Shown here one piece after another: positions 55,152 to 62,758 of a stretch of DNA of 64,000 nt (position 1 is its first letter; every line of letters begins with the position of its first letter). Where the stretch lies: NCBI RefSeq assembly GCF_039523615.1, contig NZ_BAAAFQ010000010.1, positions 62,001-126,000 of the forward strand, in the 5' to 3' direction. Source of the stretch: Psychrosphaera haliotis (lineage in GTDB: Bacteria; Pseudomonadota; Gammaproteobacteria; Enterobacterales; Alteromonadaceae). The notes under the pieces are model-generated. The model was not told where the DNA came from, searched no databases, and worked only from the letters and a program-made list of their open reading frames with translations. Made by a program: the position numbers and the translations under genes.

Positions 55152-55631
55152 ATGAACTTCATACCAAAAGCTATTGCGATTTTATTGATTGCAGTTTCAA
55201 GCTTTTCTTCTAATGCAGATATTATTCCTGCAGACTTTTTAAACACTAATGATCAACTAATCACGGTTGATACAGAAACCGGCATTGGCGCAAAAGACGC
55301 TAACGCAAATGCAACGTTATTACGCAGTATGTTGGGCACTATTACGAGTTCAACTTACAATCAAACGTATGGTATTACCGATACCTTGATATCTAGTAGA
55401 TACGAAATAGTTTCTGTTGCCACTAAAGTTTTCAACGAAGACTATGAAGTTCAGTTAAGTAGAAGTGTCGGCATTGAAGGCTCACACCTAAAAGATTTCT
55501 ACGGTCACGCACTAATTATAGATATGGCTAATGCACTATTTGTAACCAACGACGTGCCAGAACCTGCACCTTGGTTGTTATTGATGTCGGGCATGATTGT
55601 CATTGCAGCAAGAAAAGCCTACAAGCGTTAG
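55152..55631 (+). CDS. PEP-CTERM sorting domain protein, small
   Basis: A 159-residue protein. The ATG at 55152 has GGAG 5 bases upstream and starts a signal peptide ending SNA; an upstream ATG at 55128 is less likely. The C-terminus shows the classic VPEPAPWLLLMSGMIVIAARK pattern with the PEP motif and a basic end. The body of about 110 residues is not recognised. No sigma-54 promoter with correct spacing was found upstream. A stable hairpin without T run follows the stop. Confidence 0.85.
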   Translation: MNFIPKAIAILLIAVSSFSSNADIIPADFLNTNDQLITVDTETGIGAKDANANATLLRSMLGTITSSTYNQTYGITDTLISSRYEIVSVATKVFNEDYEVQLSRSVGIEGSHLKDFYGHALIIDMANALFVTNDVPEPAPWLLLMSGMIVIAARKAYKR

Positions 55632-55645
55632 CGCGTAATTAGCTT

Positions 55646-55672
55646 AATGAGATGGTTATAGGCCATCTCATT
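55646..55672. other. Hairpin after the small PEP-CTERM gene
   Basis: Ten-base perfect arms AATGAGATGG/CCATCTCATT around a 7-base loop (55656-55662). No T run follows. It may stabilise the 3' end of the message or weakly end transcription. Confidence 0.55.
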
Positions 55673-55755
55673 CACACTGTCAGCATTTTTTACATAAAAC
55701 ACCTCGACACGCCTAATAGAAACCCAACTCATTGTATTATATAGTTTTTACTAAC

Positions 55756-55771
55756 AGGCACGTTTTTTGTA
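55756..55771 (+). promoter_or_regulatory. Possible sigma-54 promoter of the third PEP-CTERM gene
   Basis: AGGCACGTTTTTTGTA has GG (55757-55758) and GT in place of GC, 10 bases apart, with GGCACG matching the -24 consensus. It lies 52 bases before the start codon. It is weaker than the sites at 1086 and 3940. Confidence 0.4.
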
Positions 55772-55823
55772 TGTTTTTCAAACATATAACTAAATAATAA
55801 TAACAATATCCCAGGATAACCAC

Positions 55824-56339
55824 ATGACATCAAAGTTGCTAAAAATCGGACTTACCTCACTGATTTTACTTTTTACTAGTATTGCCAACGCGAGCGTAAT
55901 TACAGACCCACTTGAAGATAAGATTGTAACGGTCAATAATTTAGATTGGGTTTGGGCGTCACCATGTGCAGGTCGTTGTTCGCAATTGGTAAGTAATTGG
56001 GAATACGCGGGCGGATTGTACACAGATACATTAAATACTCAGTTGGACGTATCAATCTGGCGTTTTGCGAACCAATTTGAGTGGGCTATGGTTCCTGCGC
56101 CTGCTTTATTTCAGAACCCAGACAAATGTGCGTCATCAGCATTTGATGCAACATATAGCCATTGTGACTTTTCCGACAGACGAGTAAGCGAAATTGATTT
56201 TTCAGTTGCTGAGACTATGCTAGTGCGCACCAACAATGTCAGTAGTAACGTAAATGCTGTTTCAGAGCCATCAACATTAGCGTTATTTGGTCTTACTATC
56301 TTAGGGTTAGCATCACGCAGATTAAAAAAGCAAGCGTAG
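55824..56339 (+). CDS. PEP-CTERM sorting domain protein
   Basis: A 171-residue exported protein with a signal peptide (about 23 residues, ending ANA) and a C-terminal signal SEPSTLALFGLTILGLASRRLKKQA. Four cysteines (two in SPCAGRCSQ, two near KCASS and SHCDF) could form disulfides. The body is not recognised. A weak sigma-54-like site lies upstream and a strong terminator follows, so it is a single-gene unit. It lies close to the small PEP-CTERM gene but is not obviously a copy of it. Confidence 0.88.
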   Translation: MTSKLLKIGLTSLILLFTSIANASVITDPLEDKIVTVNNLDWVWASPCAGRCSQLVSNWEYAGGLYTDTLNTQLDVSIWRFANQFEWAMVPAPALFQNPDKCASSAFDATYSHCDFSDRRVSEIDFSVAETMLVRTNNVSSNVNAVSEPSTLALFGLTILGLASRRLKKQA

Positions 56340-56386
56340 TTAAAACTGCTTTTTAAATTAATGCTCGGCGTTAATTTAAATTAAAG

Positions 56387-56419
56387 AAAACACCAACCAT
56401 CACCGTTGGTGTTTTTTTT
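56387..56419 (+). terminator. Rho-independent terminator of the PEP-CTERM gene
   Basis: An 11-bp stem AAAACACCAAC/GTTGGTGTTTT (56387-56397 with 56405-56415), a 7-base loop and T8. It sits between convergent genes and may also serve the minus-strand small gene. Confidence 0.9.
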
Positions 56420-56421
56420 GT

Positions 56422-56604
56422 TTAACGAGGATCATTTAAGTTACTTTTTTCGTCTGTAAAAAAGTTAGGACTTCCTTCAAACAAGTCTTTGTCCATTTCC
56501 CTATTAAATTGTTTTGCATCCATGTCAAACTGGCTAAATCCTAAATGAGTTAGTTTATATACTTCGGTATACGCATCGTTCACTATATCAAAAAGACCAC
56601 GCAT
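56422..56604 (-). CDS. Small conserved-looking protein of unknown function
   Basis: A 60-residue acidic protein. The case for a real gene is the strong ribosome binding site GAGGAG 6 bases before the ATG, and natural composition with an N-terminal helix MRGLFDIVNDAYTEVYKLTHL. The C-terminal half is Asp/Asn/Phe-rich. No domain is recognised. The gene ends just before a terminator. Confidence 0.65.
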   Translation of the reverse strand: MRGLFDIVNDAYTEVYKLTHLGFSQFDMDAKQFNREMDKDLFEGSPNFFTDEKSNLNDPR

Positions 56605-56926
56605 GGCTTTCTCCTCGGGCTTTGCTTATCAAGTTAATAGTTACAACTTAAGTGATACTTCTACTAATAAACTAAGAAAGAAACATACCAGTTTGTTTAA
56701 AATTTGTAGTGCTCTGTTTTACAAAGAGTTGTTGTTTTTAGTTGGTTTTGGAATCGTTTGTTTTTGCACCAATTTGATCAGTGATGCACTGTTGTAGCGC
56801 CAAAAAGTGATTTATTGCTACGTGTTTTCAGTTAGCTCCTGTTAGGGTAGGAAAAAAGTTTCCCGTTTTCGCATCCAAATCACAGTTAGATACGTTACGG
56901 AGATAACACATAACAGTAGGTCAAAT
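56605..56926. other. 322-base region upstream of the ECF sigma gene
   Basis: It contains the ECF-type promoter at 56871-56896 and otherwise no supported gene. A 64-codon open frame here overlaps the start of the small gene, lacks a ribosome binding site and was not called. Confidence 0.6.
56871..56896 (+). promoter_or_regulatory. ECF-type promoter of the sigma/anti-sigma operon
   Basis: GCATCCA (56871-56877), 15 bases, then CGTT (56893-56896). The same two-part motif with the same spacing precedes the DUF4331 gene (58342-58367). Autoregulation is usual for ECF sigma factors, so this is probably the site read by the sigma factor encoded just downstream. Confidence 0.65.
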
Positions 56927-57484
56927 ATGGAACATGATGAATTATTGCCTCTTCTCAGTGCGACTGCGAAAGGTGACAAAAAGGCATTTGCGGAATTGTA
57001 TAGTGCAACCAGTGGAAAGTTATATGCTATCAGCCTGAAAATGCTAAAAAATACCGCTCAAGCAGAAGAAGCTTTGCAAGATGCTTTTATTAAAATTTGG
57101 CATAACGCCAGTGATTATCAGTCAAACAAAGGCGTGGTTATCTCATGGATGATCAGCATTGTTCGGTATCGTAGTTTAGATTTAATTAGACACAATAAAG
57201 TGAGAAAAGAGCAAGAGTTTACTAATGAGCATAGCGCTGATTTAGAAAGCGTTGAAGTTAACGATGAAACTGACTTAACCATTGAGTATGAATCGGGCAA
57301 CGACAATAAGTTAGTAGACTGTATCGAACAATTAGATCAGCAGCAGCGCCAAGCTATTCATTTAGCTTATTACAAAGGCCTAACTCATTCTGAGTTAGTT
57401 GATCACGTGTCATCACCTCTAGGTACTGTAAAAAGTTGGATTAGACGTGGCTTACAACAATTACAAAGGTGTTTAACGTTATGA
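56927..57484 (+). CDS. ECF-type RNA polymerase sigma factor
   Basis: A 185-residue sigma-70 family factor with only regions 2 and 4. Region 2 includes AFAELYSATSGKLYAISLKM and the DNA-melting part DAFIKIWHNA; region 4 includes QRQAIHLAYYKGLTHSELVDHV and the recognition helix LGTVKSWIRRGLQQLQRCL. Its stop overlaps the start of the anti-sigma gene as ATGA, indicating coupled translation. It probably reads the GCATCCA-N15-CGTT promoters before its own gene and before the DUF4331 operon. The signal is unknown. Confidence 0.92.
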   Translation: MEHDELLPLLSATAKGDKKAFAELYSATSGKLYAISLKMLKNTAQAEEALQDAFIKIWHNASDYQSNKGVVISWMISIVRYRSLDLIRHNKVRKEQEFTNEHSADLESVEVNDETDLTIEYESGNDNKLVDCIEQLDQQQRQAIHLAYYKGLTHSELVDHVSSPLGTVKSWIRRGLQQLQRCLTL

Positions 57485-58221
57485 ATTATGAAAATCAAAA
57501 ACTCATAGACATGTTGGCAGCAGAGTATGTGTTGGGAACGTTAGTGGGTTCAGCGCGAGATCGCTATTCAAGACTTATGTTAACGTCAAACCGAGCTCGT
57601 GAAGCAACTTGGAAATGGGAGCAACATTTAAATCGGCTAGCGAGCTCAATTGAAGCCGTTGCACCAGATCAACAAGTTTGGGAAAAAATTAGTCAGCGTA
57701 TTGATAATAATGTTGTTGCTCTGAATATCCAAACCCGCGCCAGTAATGATGAAGACAATAAGCCTGAAGAAGCAGTGAAAAAGCCGAAAAGCAGACTCTT
57801 GCAAGCTTGGTCATTGGCTGCCACGGTTGCCTGTATTGCCCTTGCTGCTATTGTTTGGCAATCTAAAACGCCATTGCCTATTGATACATTTGAAAGTAGT
57901 CAGTTAGCGGTCTTTAAAAATGAATCTAAAGCGCCATTGTGGTTAGTGGATGTTCAAGACCAAAACTTAATTGTTAGGGCGAGCTCATCACTTGAAGCTA
58001 GAACCGACAAAGATTACGAATTATGGATGATATTGAAAGGCCAAGACGCGCCAGTTTCATTAGGCTTATTGCCTAAAGATGGTATGAAAACATTGTTGAA
58101 GAACAGCCAGTTTAATGCGCAAGATATTGCATTATTAGCGGTCAGTTTGGAGCCTTTAGGTGGCTCACCGACTGGTTCACCTACTGAAGTTCTTTATACG
58201 ACCGACCTAATTGTGCTTTAA
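57481..58221 (+). CDS. Membrane anti-sigma factor (RskA-like)
   Basis: A 246-residue protein whose N-terminal part has the helical anti-sigma layout (LIDMLAAEYVLGTLVGSARDRYSRLM, then TWKWEQHLNRLA), a single membrane helix (SLAATVACIALAAIVW, about residues 103-118) and a C-terminal periplasmic RskA-type domain with YELWMILKG, ending PTGSPTEVLYTTDLIVL. The start ATG at 57481 overlaps the sigma stop. It is expected to hold the sigma factor at the membrane until a signal releases it. Confidence 0.88.
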   Translation: MNYENQKLIDMLAAEYVLGTLVGSARDRYSRLMLTSNRAREATWKWEQHLNRLASSIEAVAPDQQVWEKISQRIDNNVVALNIQTRASNDEDNKPEEAVKKPKSRLLQAWSLAATVACIALAAIVWQSKTPLPIDTFESSQLAVFKNESKAPLWLVDVQDQNLIVRASSSLEARTDKDYELWMILKGQDAPVSLGLLPKDGMKTLLKNSQFNAQDIALLAVSLEPLGGSPTGSPTEVLYTTDLIVL

Positions 58222-58270
58222 AGCACAGAACATTCACCTACGTTGGTTAATTAAACAAGGTCCGTTTTAC

Positions 58271-58303
58271 AAAGCCAGGCTTGAAATAGAGTCTGGTTTT
58301 TTT
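58271..58303 (+). terminator. Terminator after the sigma/anti-sigma operon
   Basis: The stem CCAGGCT/AGTCTGG (58275-58281 with 58290-58296, one G-T pair) has an 8-base loop and is followed by T7. It separates the regulator operon from the DUF4331 operon. Confidence 0.75.
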
Positions 58304-58341
58304 ATGCCTAACAATTAGTTTCATTTATTTTTCACTATTCT

Positions 58342-58367
58342 GCATCCAGTTTGAAACCTTACGCGTT
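58342..58367 (+). promoter_or_regulatory. ECF-type promoter of the DUF4331 operon
   Basis: GCATCCA (58342-58348), 15 bases, then CGTT (58364-58367): the same elements and spacing as the promoter of the ECF operon. It ends 37 bases before the DUF4331 start codon. Confidence 0.65.
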
Positions 58368-58404
58368 TTCTTCATGACTTCTTAATAAAACAAAGGATAA
58401 AGTC

Positions 58405-59997
58405 ATGAAATTGTTAACTCCATCTTTAGTCGCTCTGGCTGTATGCAGTACTCTTTTCAGCACGGCAAGTGATGCCTCGAGTCATAGAGAAGCACCAAAC
58501 ATTGCTCGATTTGCAGCATTAGACTCAACAGATTTTTACGCATTTAATAGTTACGAAGAAGGTCGTGGTGAATATGTCACATTAATCGCAAACTATATCC
58601 CTCTTCAAGACGCTTACGGTGGTCCAAATTATTTTGCGATGGATCCCGACGCTACATACAGCATACATATAGACAGCGATGGCGACGCCATTGAAGATAT
58701 GACCTTCGCATTTAATTTTAAAAGTATGCTAGCGCAAGACAATGAAGGTATTGCTCTTACCGTTGGTCCTGAAGGTAATCAAAGAACCGTCGCAGTACCT
58801 TTAAAGAATATTGGTGGCATCGCGCCTGGTAACAACGCCGCAGTAAATTTTAGCGAAAGCTACTCAGTGTCTGTTATTACCGGTCCACAGCGCACTGGTA
58901 CAAAAACCATGCTAACAAACCCAATGACCAATACTAATGATTTTGGTAAGCCATTGGATTATGTAGGTAATAAAACATTCTCATCAATGGAGAACTACCA
59001 AGCCTACGCCGACCAATTTGTCTATCAAGTGTCTATTCCTGGTTGTGACAGCATGGCAAAAGTATTTGTTGGTCAACGTAAAGACCCATTTGTTGTAAAC
59101 CTAGGTAAAACGTTTGACTTGGTGAACTATGTTCCAGTTGAAGGTGACAGCGCTCCAGGCGCCGGTGATGGCGAAGGTTTTCCTGGTGGGATTACGCAAG
59201 ATGATAGCAATGATGACTTAGCGGATAAAAACGTAACCTCTATTGCAGTTGAAGTTCCAAAAGCCTGCGTAACAGGTGAAGGCAATGGCACTATTGGCAC
59301 ATGGACAACGGCGAGTCTACCTCAGGCACGTATTTTAAATCCAAACGCGACTTTTGAAAAACCAAGTGTAAGTGGTGGCGCATTAACTCAAGTGTCACGT
59401 TTAGGTAACCCTCTAGTAAACGAGTTAGTTATTGGTTTAAAAGACAAAGATTCGTTTTCTTCATCTCACCCACAAAATGACGGTCAGTTCATCGACTACG
59501 TTACTCACCCATCATTACCAGAGCTTCTAAACATTCTGTTTAAAGACGCAGTAAATACAACGTTAGGCACAAACATGGAAACGTTAGCACCAACTAACTT
59601 CCCACGTAACGACTTAGTTACTGCCTTTTTAACTGGCTTCCCTGGTGTTAACCAGCAAGCAACAGTAACAGGTGCAGAAATGCTTCGTTTAAATACAGGT
59701 ATCGCGGCTACAGCTCAAGCAGATCAATCTGCATTTGGTGTTGCGGGTAATGACTTAGCAGGATTCCCAAATGGTCGTAGACCTGGTGATGACGTTGTAG
59801 ATATCGCACTTCGTGTTGTTATGGGTCGCTTATGTCACCCAGTTCCAGTGAATGGCACTGATACAGACTTAGGCTTATGTGCTCCGGAAGATGCAAATAC
59901 AGGTTTAGTTCCATTTACTGATGGCGCCCCTCTAGATGCAACTATGATGGACGCGTCGTTTCCATATTTAGCAACGCCTCTTGCGGGTTCAAAATAG
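58405..59997 (+). CDS. DUF4331 domain-containing exported protein
   Basis: A 530-residue protein with signal peptide (about 25 residues, ending SDA) followed by the canonical DUF4331 start SSHREAPNIARFAALDSTDFYAF. Repeated Asp/Asn/Gly-rich motifs (DPDATYSIHIDSDGD) suggest bound calcium. The family is common in marine and heterotrophic bacteria, often with an ECF sigma factor, a HupE-like protein and TPR proteins, as here; its function is unknown. It is the first gene of an operon of four, with the 60009 gene 11 bases later. Confidence 0.9.
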   Translation: MKLLTPSLVALAVCSTLFSTASDASSHREAPNIARFAALDSTDFYAFNSYEEGRGEYVTLIANYIPLQDAYGGPNYFAMDPDATYSIHIDSDGDAIEDMTFAFNFKSMLAQDNEGIALTVGPEGNQRTVAVPLKNIGGIAPGNNAAVNFSESYSVSVITGPQRTGTKTMLTNPMTNTNDFGKPLDYVGNKTFSSMENYQAYADQFVYQVSIPGCDSMAKVFVGQRKDPFVVNLGKTFDLVNYVPVEGDSAPGAGDGEGFPGGITQDDSNDDLADKNVTSIAVEVPKACVTGEGNGTIGTWTTASLPQARILNPNATFEKPSVSGGALTQVSRLGNPLVNELVIGLKDKDSFSSSHPQNDGQFIDYVTHPSLPELLNILFKDAVNTTLGTNMETLAPTNFPRNDLVTAFLTGFPGVNQQATVTGAEMLRLNTGIAATAQADQSAFGVAGNDLAGFPNGRRPGDDVVDIALRVVMGRLCHPVPVNGTDTDLGLCAPEDANTGLVPFTDGAPLDATMMDASFPYLATPLAGSK

Positions 59998-60008
59998 GAG
60001 ACACCAAT

Positions 60009-60506
60009 ATGAATAATACTTTATTCAAGCTGAGTGTGATTGCCTCTGTGCTACTTCTAACGGCATGTAACGACAGCAAAAATGAAAGACCAGAAATTAA
60101 CTATAAACCACAGGCTATCAATGCAAATGTGATTACTCAAACAGAAGTCGTTATCACCGACATGCTAAATGCGTATGACCAAAATAATGAGCCTCTTACG
60201 TTTACCCTCGTTACTGAACCAAAGTTTGGAACGGTAGTTATTGCCGAAAGTGGTAATTATACCTACACACCAAACTTAGAGGTGACGGGTGCAGATAGCT
60301 TTGAATTTGTTGTTTCAGATGGTGTTAACCAATCTGATATCGGCATGGTGAATATCACAATTGAAGCGCTGAACGTTGATTTTGCGACTCAGGTTAGCAA
60401 AGCCTTTAGTCAAAGTCCTTCGGACATGCCACTTAGTGTAAATGGCCGACATTACCTTAACACTGAAGTTGAAACGGATTTTGATGAGTTGCTTGTCGAT
60501 TTTTAA
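60009..60506 (+). CDS. Ig-like (cadherin-like) domain lipoprotein
   Basis: A 165-residue lipoprotein with lipobox LLTAC (Cys20). The rest is one bacterial cadherin/VCBS-like Ig domain, seen in PQAINANVITQTEVVITDML, TFTLVTEPKFGTV and SGNYTYTPNLEVTGADSFEFVVSDG. The C-terminal 40 residues are not recognised. It follows the DUF4331 gene by 11 bases and probably binds or holds it at the outer membrane; this is an inference. Confidence 0.8.
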   Translation: MNNTLFKLSVIASVLLLTACNDSKNERPEINYKPQAINANVITQTEVVITDMLNAYDQNNEPLTFTLVTEPKFGTVVIAESGNYTYTPNLEVTGADSFEFVVSDGVNQSDIGMVNITIEALNVDFATQVSKAFSQSPSDMPLSVNGRHYLNTEVETDFDELLVDF

Positions 60507-60590
60507 GTTCTTTATTTAAAAAATCGAGTTCACTTTAAATAGCCAAGGACGGCTCTTTTTAATCAACACAGTTTAAACAAAGGACAAATT

Positions 60591-61610
60591 ATGAAGACAT
60601 TAGCGACGGTTCTTATGCTGACAATTAGCGTTTCTGCTAGTGCCGAGTCTCATATTCCCAAACCGGACTATGTGGTTTCAAAAACGACAATTCATTATTA
60701 CAAAAACCTATCTATTTTTGAGTTAGAGAAGCTAGTTTTACGCAGTCAAAACGTTGGCGAAACAGAAGTTAACCAAGGGTTTCTTAAAACCGAGTTAGCC
60801 AAACGATATCAAGACAAACCCACCGCAAAAGTAGGTTATTTGTATGCACGAGTATTACAAAGAGAACACCTATTTGACGATGCAATCGAAGTTATTGATA
60901 ACGTTTTAGAAACTGCTCCCAACGATGTTAATTCACGGTTATTAAAGGCAAACATGTTACAAGTAAAAGGTAAGTTTGACTCTGCGAAGACGGAGTGTTT
61001 GAGATTATTAGGTTTAGCTAGTGTAGAAACAGTAAGCACTTGCGCTCTTGATGCGGAAAGTCAAAATGGAAAATTGGAAGCCAGTTATAAGAGCTTGTTA
61101 TCCATCTCAAGTGACAAACCAACAAGCCAAGCAACACAGCATGTTTTAGCTGAAATGGCTTTTAGACTAAACCAACCACAACAAACTCTTAAGCACCTAT
61201 CTCAAGTTAACTTAGATGAAGCGCCCGTGAGTATTTTGGTTTTATGGTCTGATGCACAACTTGAGTTAACAAATTACAGACCCGTTATAGACACTATTGG
61301 AAACTTAGTCTCAGAAGCTAATAATCTAGAAGATGCTTTACTACTTAGACTTGCTCAAGCGGAAAAACAAGATAAAAAGACCCGAGCTACTCGCTGGCAA
61401 ACTTTATTGTCGAAACGTATTGAGCTGAGAGAACGTCGCCAAGATAACTTTCACGCAGCTGACCTCGCCTTGTACTATTTAACGGTTGAAGACAACAGTG
61501 ATAAAGCCTTGTATTGGGCCACAATTAATTGGCAACAAGCAAAACTTGAGTCTGACAAAACGCTACTTGCTAAAGCAAGCGCAAGGTTCAAGGAGTTAGA
61601 AAATGAGTAA
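60591..61610 (+). CDS. Exported tetratricopeptide repeat protein
   Basis: A 339-residue protein with a signal peptide (residues 1-18, ending ASA). Residues about 70-330 are TPR-like helices, e.g. YLYARVLQREHLFDDAIEVIDNVLETAPNDV and SRLLKANMLQVKGKFDSA. It likely mediates protein contacts in the periplasm. It overlaps the HupE-like gene by 8 bases and belongs to the ECF-controlled operon. Its partners are inferred, not seen. Confidence 0.8.
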   Translation: MKTLATVLMLTISVSASAESHIPKPDYVVSKTTIHYYKNLSIFELEKLVLRSQNVGETEVNQGFLKTELAKRYQDKPTAKVGYLYARVLQREHLFDDAIEVIDNVLETAPNDVNSRLLKANMLQVKGKFDSAKTECLRLLGLASVETVSTCALDAESQNGKLEASYKSLLSISSDKPTSQATQHVLAEMAFRLNQPQQTLKHLSQVNLDEAPVSILVLWSDAQLELTNYRPVIDTIGNLVSEANNLEDALLLRLAQAEKQDKKTRATRWQTLLSKRIELRERRQDNFHAADLALYYLTVEDNSDKALYWATINWQQAKLESDKTLLAKASARFKELENE

Positions 61611-62709
61611 CTTAAAAAGCACGTTCACCTTAATATTCGTTCTTCTATTTGCTACCTTTTCATCTTTTGGCCACCAGCTTAGCACCAGTTATCTCACAGT
61701 AACGTCAGAATCTGAGTCTGCACAAAACTTGTTGGGCGAATGGCAGGTTGAAATAAAAGACTTAGAACAAGTCATCGACTTCGATATAAACAAAGATGGC
61801 AACATTACTTGGCAAGAAATCACGTTTCAACAATCTGCCATTTCACAGTTCGTGAAAAGTACCGTGCTTTTTAGTCAAAACGAACGTCAATGTGTCGTTT
61901 CAAGCCAAGGCTCACTAAAATTAGACAACCACTTTAACCAACCGTATTTAAACATCCCCATTGCAGTTCAATGCTCTAGCCCAGGTACAATGGAAATACA
62001 GTACGATGGCTTTTTTGACTTTGATTCAAACCACAAGGCGTTAATCTCTATAAACGGTAGGAGTCTTGTGTACAGCGCGTCTGATCGAAATAAAACGATA
62101 AAGCTAGATCAAATTACTGCGTTTTCGACGGCTGTTGAATATTTATATCAAGGTGTTTTGCATATTTGGATGGGTCTTGATCATATTCTATTTTTAATTG
62201 CACTATTGCTGACTTGTGTGTTGATACGTGAACATAAGCAATGGCAAGCGAGTCCATCAAAAGTACAAATTTTAAAACAAACAGCCTGGATTGTTACCGC
62301 GTTTACTATTGCACACTCTATAACACTAACCGCTACTGCTATGGATGTTATTGCACCAAGTAGCAAGTGGGTAGAAATAGGTATTGCCATATCTGTAGTT
62401 TTTGCAGCACTCAATAATATTTGGCCTGTGGTTATAAGACTCGGCTGGGTTACATTTGGTTTTGGGTTATTGCATGGAATGGGCTTTGCCGGTGTACTTG
62501 GCGAACTGGGCTTATCAAATCAATTTCAATTATTAAGCGTGCTGACATTTAACCTCGGTGTGGAAATTGGTCAGTTGGCTATTTTAGCGGTGGCATTACC
62601 ATTGTTAATAATGATCAGAAATTACGCTTGGTATCAAAAGTGGATAATGCCCACTGGTTCGTTGGCCATTGCTGTTATTGCAATGCAGTGGACGTTTGAG
62701 CGCCTTTAA
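61603..62709 (+). CDS. HupE/UreJ family membrane protein with an EF-hand loop
   Basis: A 368-residue protein with a signal peptide, a periplasmic N-terminal domain (to about residue 160) and then seven to eight helices of the HupE/UreJ_2 type, including GVLHIWMGLDHILFLIALLL with its conserved His-Asp-His region and HGMGFAGVLGEL. HupE and UreJ are metal (nickel/cobalt) permeases. Residues 61-72 form a canonical EF-hand loop, D-I-N-K-D-G-N-I-T-W-Q-E, so calcium binding is predicted. It is the last gene of the DUF4331 operon. Confidence 0.88.
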   Translation: MSNLKSTFTLIFVLLFATFSSFGHQLSTSYLTVTSESESAQNLLGEWQVEIKDLEQVIDFDINKDGNITWQEITFQQSAISQFVKSTVLFSQNERQCVVSSQGSLKLDNHFNQPYLNIPIAVQCSSPGTMEIQYDGFFDFDSNHKALISINGRSLVYSASDRNKTIKLDQITAFSTAVEYLYQGVLHIWMGLDHILFLIALLLTCVLIREHKQWQASPSKVQILKQTAWIVTAFTIAHSITLTATAMDVIAPSSKWVEIGIAISVVFAALNNIWPVVIRLGWVTFGFGLLHGMGFAGVLGELGLSNQFQLLSVLTFNLGVEIGQLAILAVALPLLIMIRNYAWYQKWIMPTGSLAIAVIAMQWTFERL

Positions 62710-62727
62710 GTTTGTAAAAGGCGCTTT
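62700..62727 (+). terminator. Probable terminator at the end of the HupE gene
   Basis: An 8-bp stem GCGCCTTT/AAAGGCGC (62700-62707 with 62717-62724) with a 9-base loop overlaps the stop codon and is followed by a short T run. Confidence 0.6.
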
Positions 62728-62758
62728 GTGCTTGTGATCTACCTATTAATTTTTATTA

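Noticed and set aside
56603..56797. 64-codon open frame upstream of the ECF sigma gene
   Set aside because: It has no ribosome binding site, overlaps the start of the small minus-strand gene and has poor composition.
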